A stretch of DNA of 39,091 nucleotides from contig JAFSTG010000076.1 in assembly GCA_017450605.1 (NCBI GenBank), positions 1-39,091 on the forward strand. Direction: 5' to 3'. Source of the DNA: Paludibacteraceae bacterium (GTDB lineage Bacteria > Bacteroidota > Bacteroidia > Bacteroidales > Paludibacteraceae). The position numbers and the translations under genes were made by a program. Below, one piece after another: positions 25,895 to 34,517 of the stretch (within the stretch, counting starts at the first letter, position 1; every line of letters begins with the position of its first letter). Below the pieces are notes generated by a model. That model did not search any database. It saw only the letters and a list, made by a program, of their open reading frames with translations, and was not told the DNA's origin.

Positions 25895-27391
25895 TTAATT
25901 ATTATTTATCTTGTTAATCTGTAACTCTTCGCAACCTGTAAGAAACCAGAAATTGCTAATCAGATTCTGCTCGAAACTAAACCGATGTTTTTCATTAGTA
26001 AGTTGCAGGCGCTCTGCTACTTGCTGCATCTTTTCCGCCATCTTATTCGATTGCTTTTTGTTTTGCTTTGGCGTCCAAGCCTTAAATTCAAGTCGCAGAT
26101 TATCTGCTGATTTATTATACGCCAAGTTATCTCCGCTACCCACCACGGCTTTTTCTTTACTGCTTTCCATACCCACAGTTTGCCAATCGGCAAGGTAATA
26201 TTCTTCCACCTCATCCATCGAGTCGGCACTAAGAGGCAAGAAACCTTCTTTTGTTTTCTTGCGCTTTGAGCGTGCTTTGTTGCGGTTCTCTAAGAAAAGA
26301 GTATTCTGAACCACATACTCCTCGCAAGTCATATTCAAATACACAACATAGAACAATGTAGGTTTGCCGCCCTCATAAATATCTCTGCATAAGCCGAGAA
26401 ATTCAATTTCTACATCATCATCCCTTACACTATCTGCCGATATGCCTATCGACGATGCTAAATTCTCTTTTATGCAGCCATTCTTTACATAATCTTCAGT
26501 CAGGTAATCCTCATATTTATTTTTAAAGCTATCCATTTTAAGCCTAATAGCCACACTTGCAGTAACTCCATTTTTCGCAACCGTAGCATTGTCCCCCCTC
26601 TTGGGCAAGATCAGGTAGCCACGCTTGTTGTCGCCTTTAGGAAGAAAAACCAAAGCATTAACGCCTATATGATTCGACATCTTAGAGCGGCGCAAAGAAT
26701 ACAACTGATTGCTATTCTCGTAGATATGACGGATAGTAACATCGGGCTTTATAGGATAGTCAAGAGCTCTGTTGGTCAGCAAATGAGCGAGATAGGTACT
26801 CCTCTCTGTTTCCATTACAGCAGTTAAGCCGTTTTCAGGCGTTGGAGCCTCGAAGTTACGCAACCTAACAGTTAGACTATGTATGCTTTTGCTCTTGGCA
26901 TGTGCCTCTTGAAGATTGAAATATTGCGATTTGATAAATGTATCGAGTTCGAAATAATCGTTAGGATGGTCATTTATTACCAATTTTTTGGACTCACTTT
27001 TCTCGAAGAGTTTGGCACAATAAACAGTAAACACACTACTCCTTCCTCCAACCTGTTTCAAATCGAATTGGTGAAGATACTCTGTGCCATACTGAGTCCA
27101 CATATCGCTATTCCGATAACTTACCTTTAGCGAATCTTCGTCCCTCTGAAGAGCACGCGAGATAGCCATAACCAAAATATATGCTACAAAGAATGCCAAT
27201 ACCGATGCCAGTAAGTTGACATAGACATCGGAGATGGTCTGTGCTATGACATATATGCTTCTATCTGCCCAAACGGGTAGAAGAATAAGCAATGCCACCA
27301 AGACGACAACCACGCTTAGCGAAACAAATATCAGTTTATAAGGATGACGCCGATAATGCCATTTTATGTATCTTAGCAAATAATCTTCCAT
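25895..27391 (-). CDS. Two-TM protein with a putative degenerate Nudix-like domain
   Basis: 498 residues; I recognise no named family. Two membrane helices lie near the N-terminus (about residues 20-42 and 55-80, the second including NLLASVLAFFVAYILVMAI), so most of the protein is probably cytoplasmic. Residues about 239-360 read like a Nudix fold: GVNALVFLPKGD, YLILPKRGDNATVAKNGVTA, a helix ending ENLASSIGI (309-317), then FLGLCRDIYEGGKPTLFYVV. In an active Nudix box the helix would be RExxEExGU; here the Arg and the metal-binding Glu residues are replaced (E, N, S, S) and only the Gly-Ile survives, so hydrolase activity is doubtful and a ligand-sensing role is possible. A Lys/Arg-rich segment (369-382) and a coiled region (about 445-470) follow. 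It starts 5 bases after the oxidoreductase gene. Confidence 0.6.
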   Translation of the reverse strand: MEDYLLRYIKWHYRRHPYKLIFVSLSVVVVLVALLILLPVWADRSIYVIAQTISDVYVNLLASVLAFFVAYILVMAISRALQRDEDSLKVSYRNSDMWTQYGTEYLHQFDLKQVGGRSSVFTVYCAKLFEKSESKKLVINDHPNDYFELDTFIKSQYFNLQEAHAKSKSIHSLTVRLRNFEAPTPENGLTAVMETERSTYLAHLLTNRALDYPIKPDVTIRHIYENSNQLYSLRRSKMSNHIGVNALVFLPKGDNKRGYLILPKRGDNATVAKNGVTASVAIRLKMDSFKNKYEDYLTEDYVKNGCIKENLASSIGISADSVRDDDVEIEFLGLCRDIYEGGKPTLFYVVYLNMTCEEYVVQNTLFLENRNKARSKRKKTKEGFLPLSADSMDEVEEYYLADWQTVGMESSKEKAVVGSGDNLAYNKSADNLRLEFKAWTPKQNKKQSNKMAEKMQQVAERLQLTNEKHRFSFEQNLISNFWFLTGCEELQINKINNN

Positions 27392-27396
27392 AATGA

Positions 27397-28293
27397 TTAT
27401 TTTAATAATATTTTGTAAAGTTCACTTATAACTTCAGCCGACGGATGTTGGTATGCCAACTTGTAAAAATTCTTGTAATGACGAGTAAGGCGCTCGTCTG
27501 CACCTTGATAAGCAAACACTAATTCACCATCAACAAATACTTGCTGTGCACTATGGTCGAGCACATAATGCGAGTCGGCTTCTATGGTAGTCTTTTTATA
27601 ATTATCTCCTTTATCCCAATGAATCTCTATTTCCACTTGTGTTGTATTGCTTTGGGCTGTCAGTCGGCTTGCAAAAGGCAACTGCGATTTTATGTCGAGT
27701 TGATGAGTCAGTTCTATCATTTTGAGTGTTGACAAATCAACAAATCCCGAAAGCATGGCAAGTGCATTCGAGCCGCTGTCTAACCAACAGCCACCAAGCG
27801 AGAGCCGGTCTGAACGAATCTTGCCTTCTGCATCGGCATATGGGTCAGACAACTCCATCTTTACTCTTCTTATATCACTAAAATGTATATTTTCATAAAC
27901 CCACAACATCTCCTCGCCATATAAATTATGACATACAGCAACGAATCTGTCGGTTACGCGAGGTGAGAGGAAATAGTTGAGTTCGGCATTATCTGTTGCC
28001 AAAGGTTTTTCGACAAACGGCACACAACCATGTTCTATGCAGTATCGAGCAATCGGGTAATGAAATGCGGGCGGAGTGGCAACTACAACCACTTCTGGTT
28101 TTACTGCTTTTATCATCTTGCGATAGTCGGCAAAAAAAGGCAAGTGGCAGTAAATCGGGTTACGAGCGGCTTCTTCGTTGACATCGCAAACCGCCACAAG
28201 CCGATAATTGCCGGATGCCATGATACCGGCATAGTGATAGCGGGCAATAGTGCCCAGCCCAATCAGTACAGTATTGTGTTGTTTTATATTCAT
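27397..28293 (-). CDS. Gfo/Idh/MocA-family NAD(P)-dependent oxidoreductase
   Basis: 298 residues, slightly short for the family (330-380). The N-terminal Rossmann fold shows VLIGLGTIARYHYAGI with the Gly motif, LVAVCDVNEEAA, VVVVATPPAFHYPIA and the family signature VEKPLA with its active-site Lys. The C-terminal alpha/beta domain (about 120-298) contains GGCWLDSGSNALAML, the position of the expected His-Asp pair in this family (GG...D.G.H); His is replaced by Asn here. The substrate is probably a sugar or sugar nucleotide but cannot be assigned. Neighbours are DUF4293 (11 bases upstream) and the two-TM Nudix-like gene (5 bases downstream). Confidence 0.85.
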   Translation of the reverse strand: MNIKQHNTVLIGLGTIARYHYAGIMASGNYRLVAVCDVNEEAARNPIYCHLPFFADYRKMIKAVKPEVVVVATPPAFHYPIARYCIEHGCVPFVEKPLATDNAELNYFLSPRVTDRFVAVCHNLYGEEMLWVYENIHFSDIRRVKMELSDPYADAEGKIRSDRLSLGGCWLDSGSNALAMLSGFVDLSTLKMIELTHQLDIKSQLPFASRLTAQSNTTQVEIEIHWDKGDNYKKTTIEADSHYVLDHSAQQVFVDGELVFAYQGADERLTRHYKNFYKLAYQHPSAEVISELYKILLK

Positions 28294-28304
28294 TATAACA
28301 TGCG

Positions 28305-28730
28305 TTATCGTATTCTATCGGCTGCACGGACAAGAGCTTCATCCCGCAATATCCGACGGACGGCCATCATCGTAAGAACCAGGCAGACAAGAGGAATAGC
28401 AGCCCAAATGGTAACATACCAATCAACATTGAAATTTTGTTTTTCGAACCATATATAAACAAAGCATATAGCATACCAACCTATGCACAGAAAAGCATTG
28501 ACTATATTCACTCGTGCCTGAAGTATCCGGTGTTTGAAGAGGAATATATCAACAGCGGCAATAAGCGGAATGGCTATTGTAATGACTGCCAAAGGCCACT
28601 TTGAAAACACTTGCAATTCGCCAATTGTAAGGTTTTCAGGATAGACGTATGTTACAGGTGCAAAGAAGCATAGCAGCACACCAAGTACTACTACAAGAAA
28701 CAAATAAAGAGTTTGAATACGCTGAATCAT
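28305..28730 (-). CDS. DUF4293 family membrane protein
   Basis: 141 residues with four predicted membrane helices: about 8-26, 46-64, 78-95 and 105-123. The opening MIQRIQTLYLFLVV is the characteristic start of DUF4293, a family restricted as far as I know to Bacteroidota. No function is established. It lies 12 bases after the DUF4249 gene, across a heptanucleotide array, and 11 bases before the oxidoreductase gene. Confidence 0.88.
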   Translation of the reverse strand: MIQRIQTLYLFLVVVLGVLLCFFAPVTYVYPENLTIGELQVFSKWPLAVITIAIPLIAAVDIFLFKHRILQARVNIVNAFLCIGWYAICFVYIWFEKQNFNVDWYVTIWAAIPLVCLVLTMMAVRRILRDEALVRAADRIR

Positions 28731-28733
28731 GAT

Positions 28734-28754
28734 AGTTAACAGTTAATAGTTAAT
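28734..28754. repeat. Three heptanucleotide units spanning the DUF4249 stop codon
   Basis: On the plus strand the units are AGTTAAC, AGTTAAT and AGTTAAT, in register. They fill most of the 12-base gap and contain the DUF4249 stop (28743-28745) and its last codons (Asn-Tyr). Confidence 0.7.
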
Positions 28755-29846
28755 ATTTGGATAGGTTATTTCTTCTGTTGTTATGGCTTTTCCGGTTACG
28801 TGCCCTAAGCCCCCGTTGATATTGCAGAACAGTTGAACTCCGCTCTCCATCCCGAAATCCCGACTAACAGTAGTTGAAAACTCGCTTGCTACTTCGGTTA
28901 GGTCGAAATCAAAGACATTACCTAAGTTATCGCGATAGTTATCGTTGGGATATTCCCCCTTGTAAATGGCTTTCGTGCAATAATATCGGTAGGTATCCTC
29001 AGTCCAATTCTCAACTTTAATTGTCGTTTTAAGGTTACATTTGGCAATATCTTCCTCTTTAAGATTCTGCCCCAGCCTGCTCCTGAAGGTAATATTAGCA
29101 TTGAGGTGAAGCAGATAATCAGCTGTAGCAAGCACTGCAGCCGGCAGCAATAGATATTTGCCGTCGATAGGATAATAGTTCATTTTGCTTGAACGAAGGT
29201 TTGCACAACGCTCAAACACCGAGTCGTTGCAGTAGAAAGTACTCGGGCTCAATGTTGCCAACAGACTATCCTGAGCATCGTAACACTCTAACTCCACTTT
29301 CAGCCGAAGAGCCACATACTCATTTTCTTTCCCCTGATACTGCAACAGGTTAATATCAACTGAGTATGCCTTATCATTGTAAGTTATATTCGAAATTGTG
29401 AAATCTATCGGTTTTGGCAGCTGTTGTTCTGCACTCACCTCGCCTATCGACGGACAAGTGGCACGCAAAGAAACCGCATCGCCGGGTTGAAGAATGTATC
29501 CTTCGGCTTTGTACATCATCACATTGTCGGTTGTATCTTTATAAATACTCATCCTTCCCCATTCTCCTGAGTTTATCTGATACTCGACAATAGCATTAGT
29601 AAGGGCTCCAAGTTGATGATTGGAAGTCTCTTCAAGGCGGTTTGTGTCAACAGGCGTAAGGTCGGTAACATTCTCATCGAGGAAGAAATACGAGCGCCCT
29701 ACGTATGCCGTGAGCGGTTGTCCTGCAACCATTTCTGAATGCAGAACAGGTAGCGGTTCTTCTACCTCGCCCTTGAACTGAACTGTAGTCTCGCACGACA
29801 CAAAAACAAACAGCAACAAGAATATATATAATTTTCTATTTATCAT
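28743..29846 (-). CDS. DUF4249 family lipoprotein, partner of the TonB receptor
   Basis: 367 residues from the ATG at 29846. An alternative ATG at 29861 overlaps the receptor stop as ATGGTAA and adds MVRRE; the inner start gives a normal lipoprotein signal (MINRKLYIFLLLFVFVSC) and has AAGAAGAG just before it. After the lipid Cys the protein is beta-rich with several Ig-like or transthyretin-like stretches. DUF4249 genes are regularly found directly after a TonB-dependent receptor with a CarboxypepD_reg domain, as here, so it is probably a surface lipoprotein working with that receptor. The ligand is unknown. Confidence 0.85.
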   Translation of the reverse strand: MINRKLYIFLLLFVFVSCETTVQFKGEVEEPLPVLHSEMVAGQPLTAYVGRSYFFLDENVTDLTPVDTNRLEETSNHQLGALTNAIVEYQINSGEWGRMSIYKDTTDNVMMYKAEGYILQPGDAVSLRATCPSIGEVSAEQQLPKPIDFTISNITYNDKAYSVDINLLQYQGKENEYVALRLKVELECYDAQDSLLATLSPSTFYCNDSVFERCANLRSSKMNYYPIDGKYLLLPAAVLATADYLLHLNANITFRSRLGQNLKEEDIAKCNLKTTIKVENWTEDTYRYYCTKAIYKGEYPNDNYRDNLGNVFDFDLTEVASEFSTTVSRDFGMESGVQLFCNINGGLGHVTGKAITTEEITYPNINY

Positions 29847-29854
29847 TTCTCTTC

Positions 29855-32260
29855 TTACCATTTAAATGTGTAACTCAAACTTGGCAATATAGGGAAAATA
29901 GTTATCTTATATAGTTGTCCTTCACGCTCGTCGGCATAGAGAAGGAAGGGATTCATATTGTTATAAACATTATATACAGCCACATTAACCAAGTGTTCGG
30001 CGTTCTTCCACTTATGGTGAGGAATATGGAAATTCGCTCCTAAATCCAATCGGTGATAGTTTGGCATTATGTAATTATTGCGCTCTTCGTAATAATATAC
30101 ACTATGGCGGCGTGTACTAATATCAGGGTCGTAATAACGCTGCATAGCCAATGTTGCACGATTTCCCGAAGAGAACACAAAAGTGCCTGACACATCTATC
30201 TTCGGTGTTATCTGATAACTAAGAGTAACACTCAGGTCGTGTTCGCGATCGTATTTGGCATGAAATGGTTTTCCGAAATTCAACACCTGCCCCTCACGAG
30301 CAAACTGCCGCATAGTCCGACTCCATGTATATGCTATCCAGCCTGTAAGTTTACCTATTTTGCGCTGAGCAAGAAACTCCACTCCGTAACTCCAACCATC
30401 CCCCATAAAAACTTTATTCTCCCATCCGGCTGCCGAGCCGAAGAAAGAAGCTCCGTCGCGATACTCAACAAGATTTTTCATAAACTTATAATACCCTTCA
30501 ATCGACAATTCCACCTGTCCTAAAACATTATAAGTTACCCCAAGAGCAGCTTGCAGAGAACGCATGGGGGCGATTTTACTTGTCACAGGCACCCACAAAT
30601 CGGTTGGTAGCGACACACTCGAGTTGCTAAGCAAATGTATATATTGCGACATATAGGAGTAACTTGCTTTTATTGCTAAATCACGCGTTATCAATGTTCG
30701 CAAGCCTATGCGCGGTTCAATTGAAGGATACACCTTACCTTTTACTGCATACAAACTGCCATGCAGACCTATATTCATCTTCAGCCACCACAACGGACTA
30801 TATGTATCTTCAACGTATGCCGACACTTCGTGAGAATTGGTTATTCCGCCCGACAATGTTGTGTCAACAGGTAATCCATTCGATAACGACTCAACCCCAA
30901 ACATGCTAAGCGATGCCACCTGCGGATTAAAACGATGATATACATATTGTGCCCCATACCGAAGGTTATGTTTATTGTTTGGCGTAAACTCAAAATTCGA
31001 CTGAAGCACCAAGTCCATGATATGCGATCTGTATTGCAACTCTTCGTTAAGGTTGAGCCGGCGATTGCTATCTGTCGAGTCGAGAGCCAAAGAAGCATCA
31101 AGAGTCTGCTTTAGATTATAGCGGTAACGTGTGAAACTAAGTTGGGTTATAGCAAACATCTTTGGCGAGAAACGATGTTCCCAAGACACTGCTCCCAACA
31201 GATTTCCCCAGTTCCAGCCAAGACTTAACTTCGAACGCCCGCCATCCATTCCCTCCACCTCGCGCTCTCTATAATTGACATACACCTTGTCGTCGCCGAT
31301 ATAGAAAGAGCCGGAAAGTTTGTCGTTATCCGAAAAACGATGTGTTACTTTAGCATTCACATCGTAAAAATAATAACCTGCCGCTGCACTTCCATCGTTC
31401 ATCTCGCTTTTGGAGATTGCGTGCATAATAGGTGCTGTGATAAGATCGAAGTAAGTACGGCGTGCCGACACATTAAACGAGGTCTTCCCTTTCACAATCG
31501 GGCCTTCTACATTCACCTTGGCAGCTATCAGACCTACTGTAACACTACCCCTGTATTGCTGAAGGTTTCCGTCGTTTTGCCTGACATCAATAACCGACGA
31601 TAGTCGGGAACCAAAACGAGCCGGAAAATTACCCTTGTATAGCGTCAGACTCTTCACCGCGTCGGCATTAAATACGGAAAAGAACCCCATCATGTGGTTT
31701 ACGTTATACAACGGTACTCCATCGAGCATAACAAGATTCTCATCGGGTCCCCCGCCTCTGACATACACTCCTGCAGAACCTTCTGTTCCGGCTTGAACAC
31801 CGGGCAACAACTGCAAAGCCTTAAGCACATCCACCTCGCCGCCTAAAGCCGGAATACCTTTCATCTGCTGAACCGGTACTTCCACAGCCGACATCTGCAC
31901 CGACTGCGGACTGCTAAGCGACTGATTTGCCACAACGGTTACTTCGCTCAAATGAGCATTGTTCGACAAGTTGAAATTCAACAACGTATCTTTTTTAACA
32001 GACAATTGCATATTTAATGTCTCATAACCCACATAACTCACTGTGAGTATTATGTTGGTTGCCGGAAGAGTCAGAGTATAGAAACCGGCATTATTAGTAA
32101 CCGTTCCTACAGAAGTCGTGTTCTCAAAAACTGTGGCACCTATTAAGCGTTCTCCTGATTCCGCATCCGACACATATCCGTTTAGGGTTATGCCCTGTGC
32201 ATTGCCCCAAAAAGAAAAGGTCATCAAGCAGAAACAGAAACAAAACAAACGCTTGCACAT
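29855..32260 (-). CDS. TonB-dependent outer-membrane receptor with CarboxypepD_reg domain
   Basis: 801 residues. Signal peptide ending near FWGNAQ. Residues about 24-105 are a CarboxypepD_reg-like domain (LNGYVSDAESGERLIGATVF ... VSYVGYETL). The plug follows (about 125-230) with LQLLPGVQAGTEGSAGVYVR, VMLDGVPLYN and GNFPARFGSRLSSVIDVR. The rest is a 22-strand-type barrel ending in the aromatic strand LPSLSYTFKW. It lacks the length (about 1,000) and extra features of SusC proteins. TonB-driven import of a ligand that cannot be named. It starts 3 bases after the acetyltransferase stop and is followed by its DUF4249 partner. Confidence 0.93.
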   Translation of the reverse strand: MCKRLFCFCFCLMTFSFWGNAQGITLNGYVSDAESGERLIGATVFENTTSVGTVTNNAGFYTLTLPATNIILTVSYVGYETLNMQLSVKKDTLLNFNLSNNAHLSEVTVVANQSLSSPQSVQMSAVEVPVQQMKGIPALGGEVDVLKALQLLPGVQAGTEGSAGVYVRGGGPDENLVMLDGVPLYNVNHMMGFFSVFNADAVKSLTLYKGNFPARFGSRLSSVIDVRQNDGNLQQYRGSVTVGLIAAKVNVEGPIVKGKTSFNVSARRTYFDLITAPIMHAISKSEMNDGSAAAGYYFYDVNAKVTHRFSDNDKLSGSFYIGDDKVYVNYREREVEGMDGGRSKLSLGWNWGNLLGAVSWEHRFSPKMFAITQLSFTRYRYNLKQTLDASLALDSTDSNRRLNLNEELQYRSHIMDLVLQSNFEFTPNNKHNLRYGAQYVYHRFNPQVASLSMFGVESLSNGLPVDTTLSGGITNSHEVSAYVEDTYSPLWWLKMNIGLHGSLYAVKGKVYPSIEPRIGLRTLITRDLAIKASYSYMSQYIHLLSNSSVSLPTDLWVPVTSKIAPMRSLQAALGVTYNVLGQVELSIEGYYKFMKNLVEYRDGASFFGSAAGWENKVFMGDGWSYGVEFLAQRKIGKLTGWIAYTWSRTMRQFAREGQVLNFGKPFHAKYDREHDLSVTLSYQITPKIDVSGTFVFSSGNRATLAMQRYYDPDISTRRHSVYYYEERNNYIMPNYHRLDLGANFHIPHHKWKNAEHLVNVAVYNVYNNMNPFLLYADEREGQLYKITIFPILPSLSYTFKW

Positions 32261-32263
32261 ATT

Positions 32264-32842
32264 TTATTCAGCCGCTAATACAACGCAATTATCTTTCATG
32301 ATATATGTTTCGCCGGTAGCAGGGCATTTTGCCACCCCCTCGTCGTTGAAATGCAACTTCTCGCCATGCCGCGAAACCCACCCTATACGACGTGCAGGAT
32401 TGCCTACCATCAAAGCAAAGTCAGGCACATCTTTCGTAACCACTGAGCCGGCGCCAATAAGACAATACCGACCAAGCGTATGACCACACACAATGGTGGC
32501 ATTAGCACCCACCGAAGCCCCTTGTTTGATAATTGTGGCGCGATATTCATCTTTGCGAGATACTGCCGACCGAGGGTTGATGACATTGGTAAAGACCATC
32601 GAAGGTCCGAGGAAAACATCATCTTCGCATACCACACCGGTATAAACCGATACATTATTTTGTATCTTCACATTATTACCTAACACTACATCGGGTGAAA
32701 TAACCACATTCTGCCCTATGTTACATCTCTCACCGATCTTGCAACCCGACATAACATGGCAGAAATGCCAAATCTTAGTACCATTGCCAATCAGGCAACC
32801 ATCGTCAACATACGACGACTCATGAACATAATAAGGTAGCAT
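32264..32842 (-). CDS. WlbB/WbpD-like sugar N-acetyltransferase (left-handed beta-helix)
   Basis: 192 residues, the normal size. Imperfect hexapeptide repeats (such as IGNGTKIWHFCHVMSGC, IGERCNIGQNVVISPDVVLG) form a left-handed beta-helix. The segments KIQNNVSVYTGVVCEDDVF, GPSMVFTNVINPRS and VGNPARRIGWVSRHG match WlbB/WbpD, which acetylate the 3-amino group of UDP-2-acetamido-3-amino-2,3-dideoxy-D-glucuronate in di-N-acetylated mannuronate synthesis. A conserved C-terminal CPATGETY tail is also present. The companion enzymes of that pathway are not next to it. Its start overlaps the rseP stop by one base (TGATG arrangement). Confidence 0.85.
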   Translation of the reverse strand: MLPYYVHESSYVDDGCLIGNGTKIWHFCHVMSGCKIGERCNIGQNVVISPDVVLGNNVKIQNNVSVYTGVVCEDDVFLGPSMVFTNVINPRSAVSRKDEYRATIIKQGASVGANATIVCGHTLGRYCLIGAGSVVTKDVPDFALMVGNPARRIGWVSRHGEKLHFNDEGVAKCPATGETYIMKDNCVVLAAE

Positions 32843-34362
32843 CAGAAAAATCTAATTACATCATTGAGGTTGGCGTAGATAAGTAGTGCTATCAGCAGCC
32901 AAAAACCTATATTATTTGCTATTTCGAGGAAGCGGTCGGAAGGTTTGCGGCGAGTAATCATTTCGAACAACAGCATCAGCACATATCCTCCATCGAGTCC
33001 TGGAATAGGTATGATATTCATAAATGCAAGAATAATACTCAGGAAAGCTGTCATATTCCAGAATATAGTCCAATCCCATACAGGCGGGAAGAGATTACCA
33101 ATCGAACCGAAACCACCGAGCGACTTAGCTCCCTCTTTGGTGAACACAAGTTTAAATTGTTTGACGTAACTAACAAGCACACTCCAACCATATTCTATAC
33201 CAGCAGGTATCGACTCCCAGAATCCGTATTCCACGCGAGTGGTTTGCAGATAATCGTATGCCGAGCGCCAACGCACACCCATTATGCACTCGTCGCCAAT
33301 AAACATCTCGCAAGTTTGCATCTGCTCATCGTCACGGCGGAAATAACTGACTGAAATAGTTTCGCAAGGATGTTTCATCAACTCTGCCTTCACATCTTGT
33401 GCAGCCGTAGTCATCACTCCATTAACAGCCACTATGCTATCACCTTCCGCCATCAACGCCATGGCAGCTGCACTACCCTCAGACACCTCGCCGACCACTG
33501 CAGGGAATCGGTAATCGAGCATCCCGGTGCCGGAAGCGAGAATCTTTTGGTCGATGCCGTCAGATAACGTTATGGCAATAGTGTCGTAGGTAGCTGGTAG
33601 TTGCTCATAAGTAACAGGACGTAAGAGAACAAAGTCGTGCTTGCCTTCGACCAATGCCCATTCCACAACATCCTTCGTTGTTTCGGGTTTTTCGCCGTTG
33701 ATGGTAAGTATCTTATCTCCATTTTTGAAACCTTCTTCCAAGAGGACATCAGAATACTGCATTCCATAGGTAGCATTCTCTATCTTCATATACTCCTCAC
33801 CATTGGAGAACATTAGAGCCGAATAGATTATCATTGCAGCTATAAAATTGACGAGCACACCGCCTATGATTATCGGAAGACGCTGATATGTAGGTTTCGA
33901 ACGGTATTCCCAAGGTTGGGGCTCCGAGGCCAATTCACCGGCCGAAGTCGTCTCGTCAACCATTCCTGATATTGCACAATATCCTCCGAAAGGAAGCCAG
34001 CCTATTCCCCACTCTGTGTTCTGCGGATCATGACGCCAATCGTCGGCAGGCAATGAGGCTATCTCCTCATCAGTCATAGGGCGGAAAACGGGTTTACCTT
34101 TGCGGTCGAGAATAGTATTGCCGTTGGCATCTTTCTTCTCAACCATTGCATTTTCGACATTTGGGGCAAAGAAACGGAAACGCCATTTGCCGGCAATTTT
34201 TTTCATTCGGAAGATGGAAAACGACGGATTGAAAAACATATAGAATTTCTCAACCCTCACCTTGAAAATACGAGCAAAAGTAAAATGACCCAATTCGTGA
34301 ATTATAACAAGAAATGAAAGCGATAAAATGAGTTGTAGAGCTTTAATCCAAAAAGTTGACAT
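32842..34362 (-). CDS. rseP: RIP metalloprotease RseP (site-2 protease)
   Basis: 506 residues, longer than the 450 of E. coli RseP. A membrane zinc protease that cuts anti-sigma factors or leftover signal peptides within the membrane. The zinc motif HELGH is at residues 22-26 in the first TM helix. The third ligand lies in NIIPIPGLDGG (Asp457) in a C-terminal TM region. PDZ-type segments lie between (about 205-265 and 285-355), with NGDKILTINGEKP and EGDSIVAVNGV as their binding-loop strands. It heads an eight-gene run. The commonly adjacent dxr is not next to it. A perfect promoter lies 35 bases upstream. Confidence 0.95.
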   Translation of the reverse strand: MSTFWIKALQLILSLSFLVIIHELGHFTFARIFKVRVEKFYMFFNPSFSIFRMKKIAGKWRFRFFAPNVENAMVEKKDANGNTILDRKGKPVFRPMTDEEIASLPADDWRHDPQNTEWGIGWLPFGGYCAISGMVDETTSAGELASEPQPWEYRSKPTYQRLPIIIGGVLVNFIAAMIIYSALMFSNGEEYMKIENATYGMQYSDVLLEEGFKNGDKILTINGEKPETTKDVVEWALVEGKHDFVLLRPVTYEQLPATYDTIAITLSDGIDQKILASGTGMLDYRFPAVVGEVSEGSAAAMALMAEGDSIVAVNGVMTTAAQDVKAELMKHPCETISVSYFRRDDEQMQTCEMFIGDECIMGVRWRSAYDYLQTTRVEYGFWESIPAGIEYGWSVLVSYVKQFKLVFTKEGAKSLGGFGSIGNLFPPVWDWTIFWNMTAFLSIILAFMNIIPIPGLDGGYVLMLLFEMITRRKPSDRFLEIANNIGFWLLIALLIYANLNDVIRFF

Positions 34363-34396
34363 TATCGTAGAATATTAATTAAAGATTTTCAGGCTA

Positions 34397-34428
34397 CAAA
34401 AATAATATATTTTTGCAACATACACAAA
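34397..34428 (-). promoter_or_regulatory. Promoter of the rseP-led run
   Basis: On the minus strand, TTTG (34428-34425), exactly 20 bases, then TATTTTTG (34404-34397). The predicted leader to the rseP ATG is about 29 bases. This is the only consensus promoter I see for the eight minus-strand genes down to 25133. Confidence 0.8.
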
Positions 34429-34454
34429 ATATCGACAAATAACATGCCGTAATA

Positions 34455-34484
34455 TTGTCAAACGAAAAAAAATAACTATTTTTG
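34455..34484 (+). promoter_or_regulatory. Promoter of the SDR-FNT-GT2 run
   Basis: TTG (34455-34457), 19 bases, then TATTTTTG (34477-34484). The predicted leader to the ATG at 34518 is about 28 bases. It is divergent from, and about 30 bases away from, the rseP promoter. Confidence 0.65.
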
Positions 34485-34517
34485 CAGAGTTTAACAGATA
34501 ATAAACAATAATCATCT

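Noticed and set aside
32264-32842. Assigning a complete di-N-acetylated mannuronate pathway here
   Set aside because: Only the WlbB-like acetyltransferase is present; the aminotransferase, dehydrogenase and epimerase are not adjacent, and the oxidoreductase at 27397 does not closely resemble WlbA.
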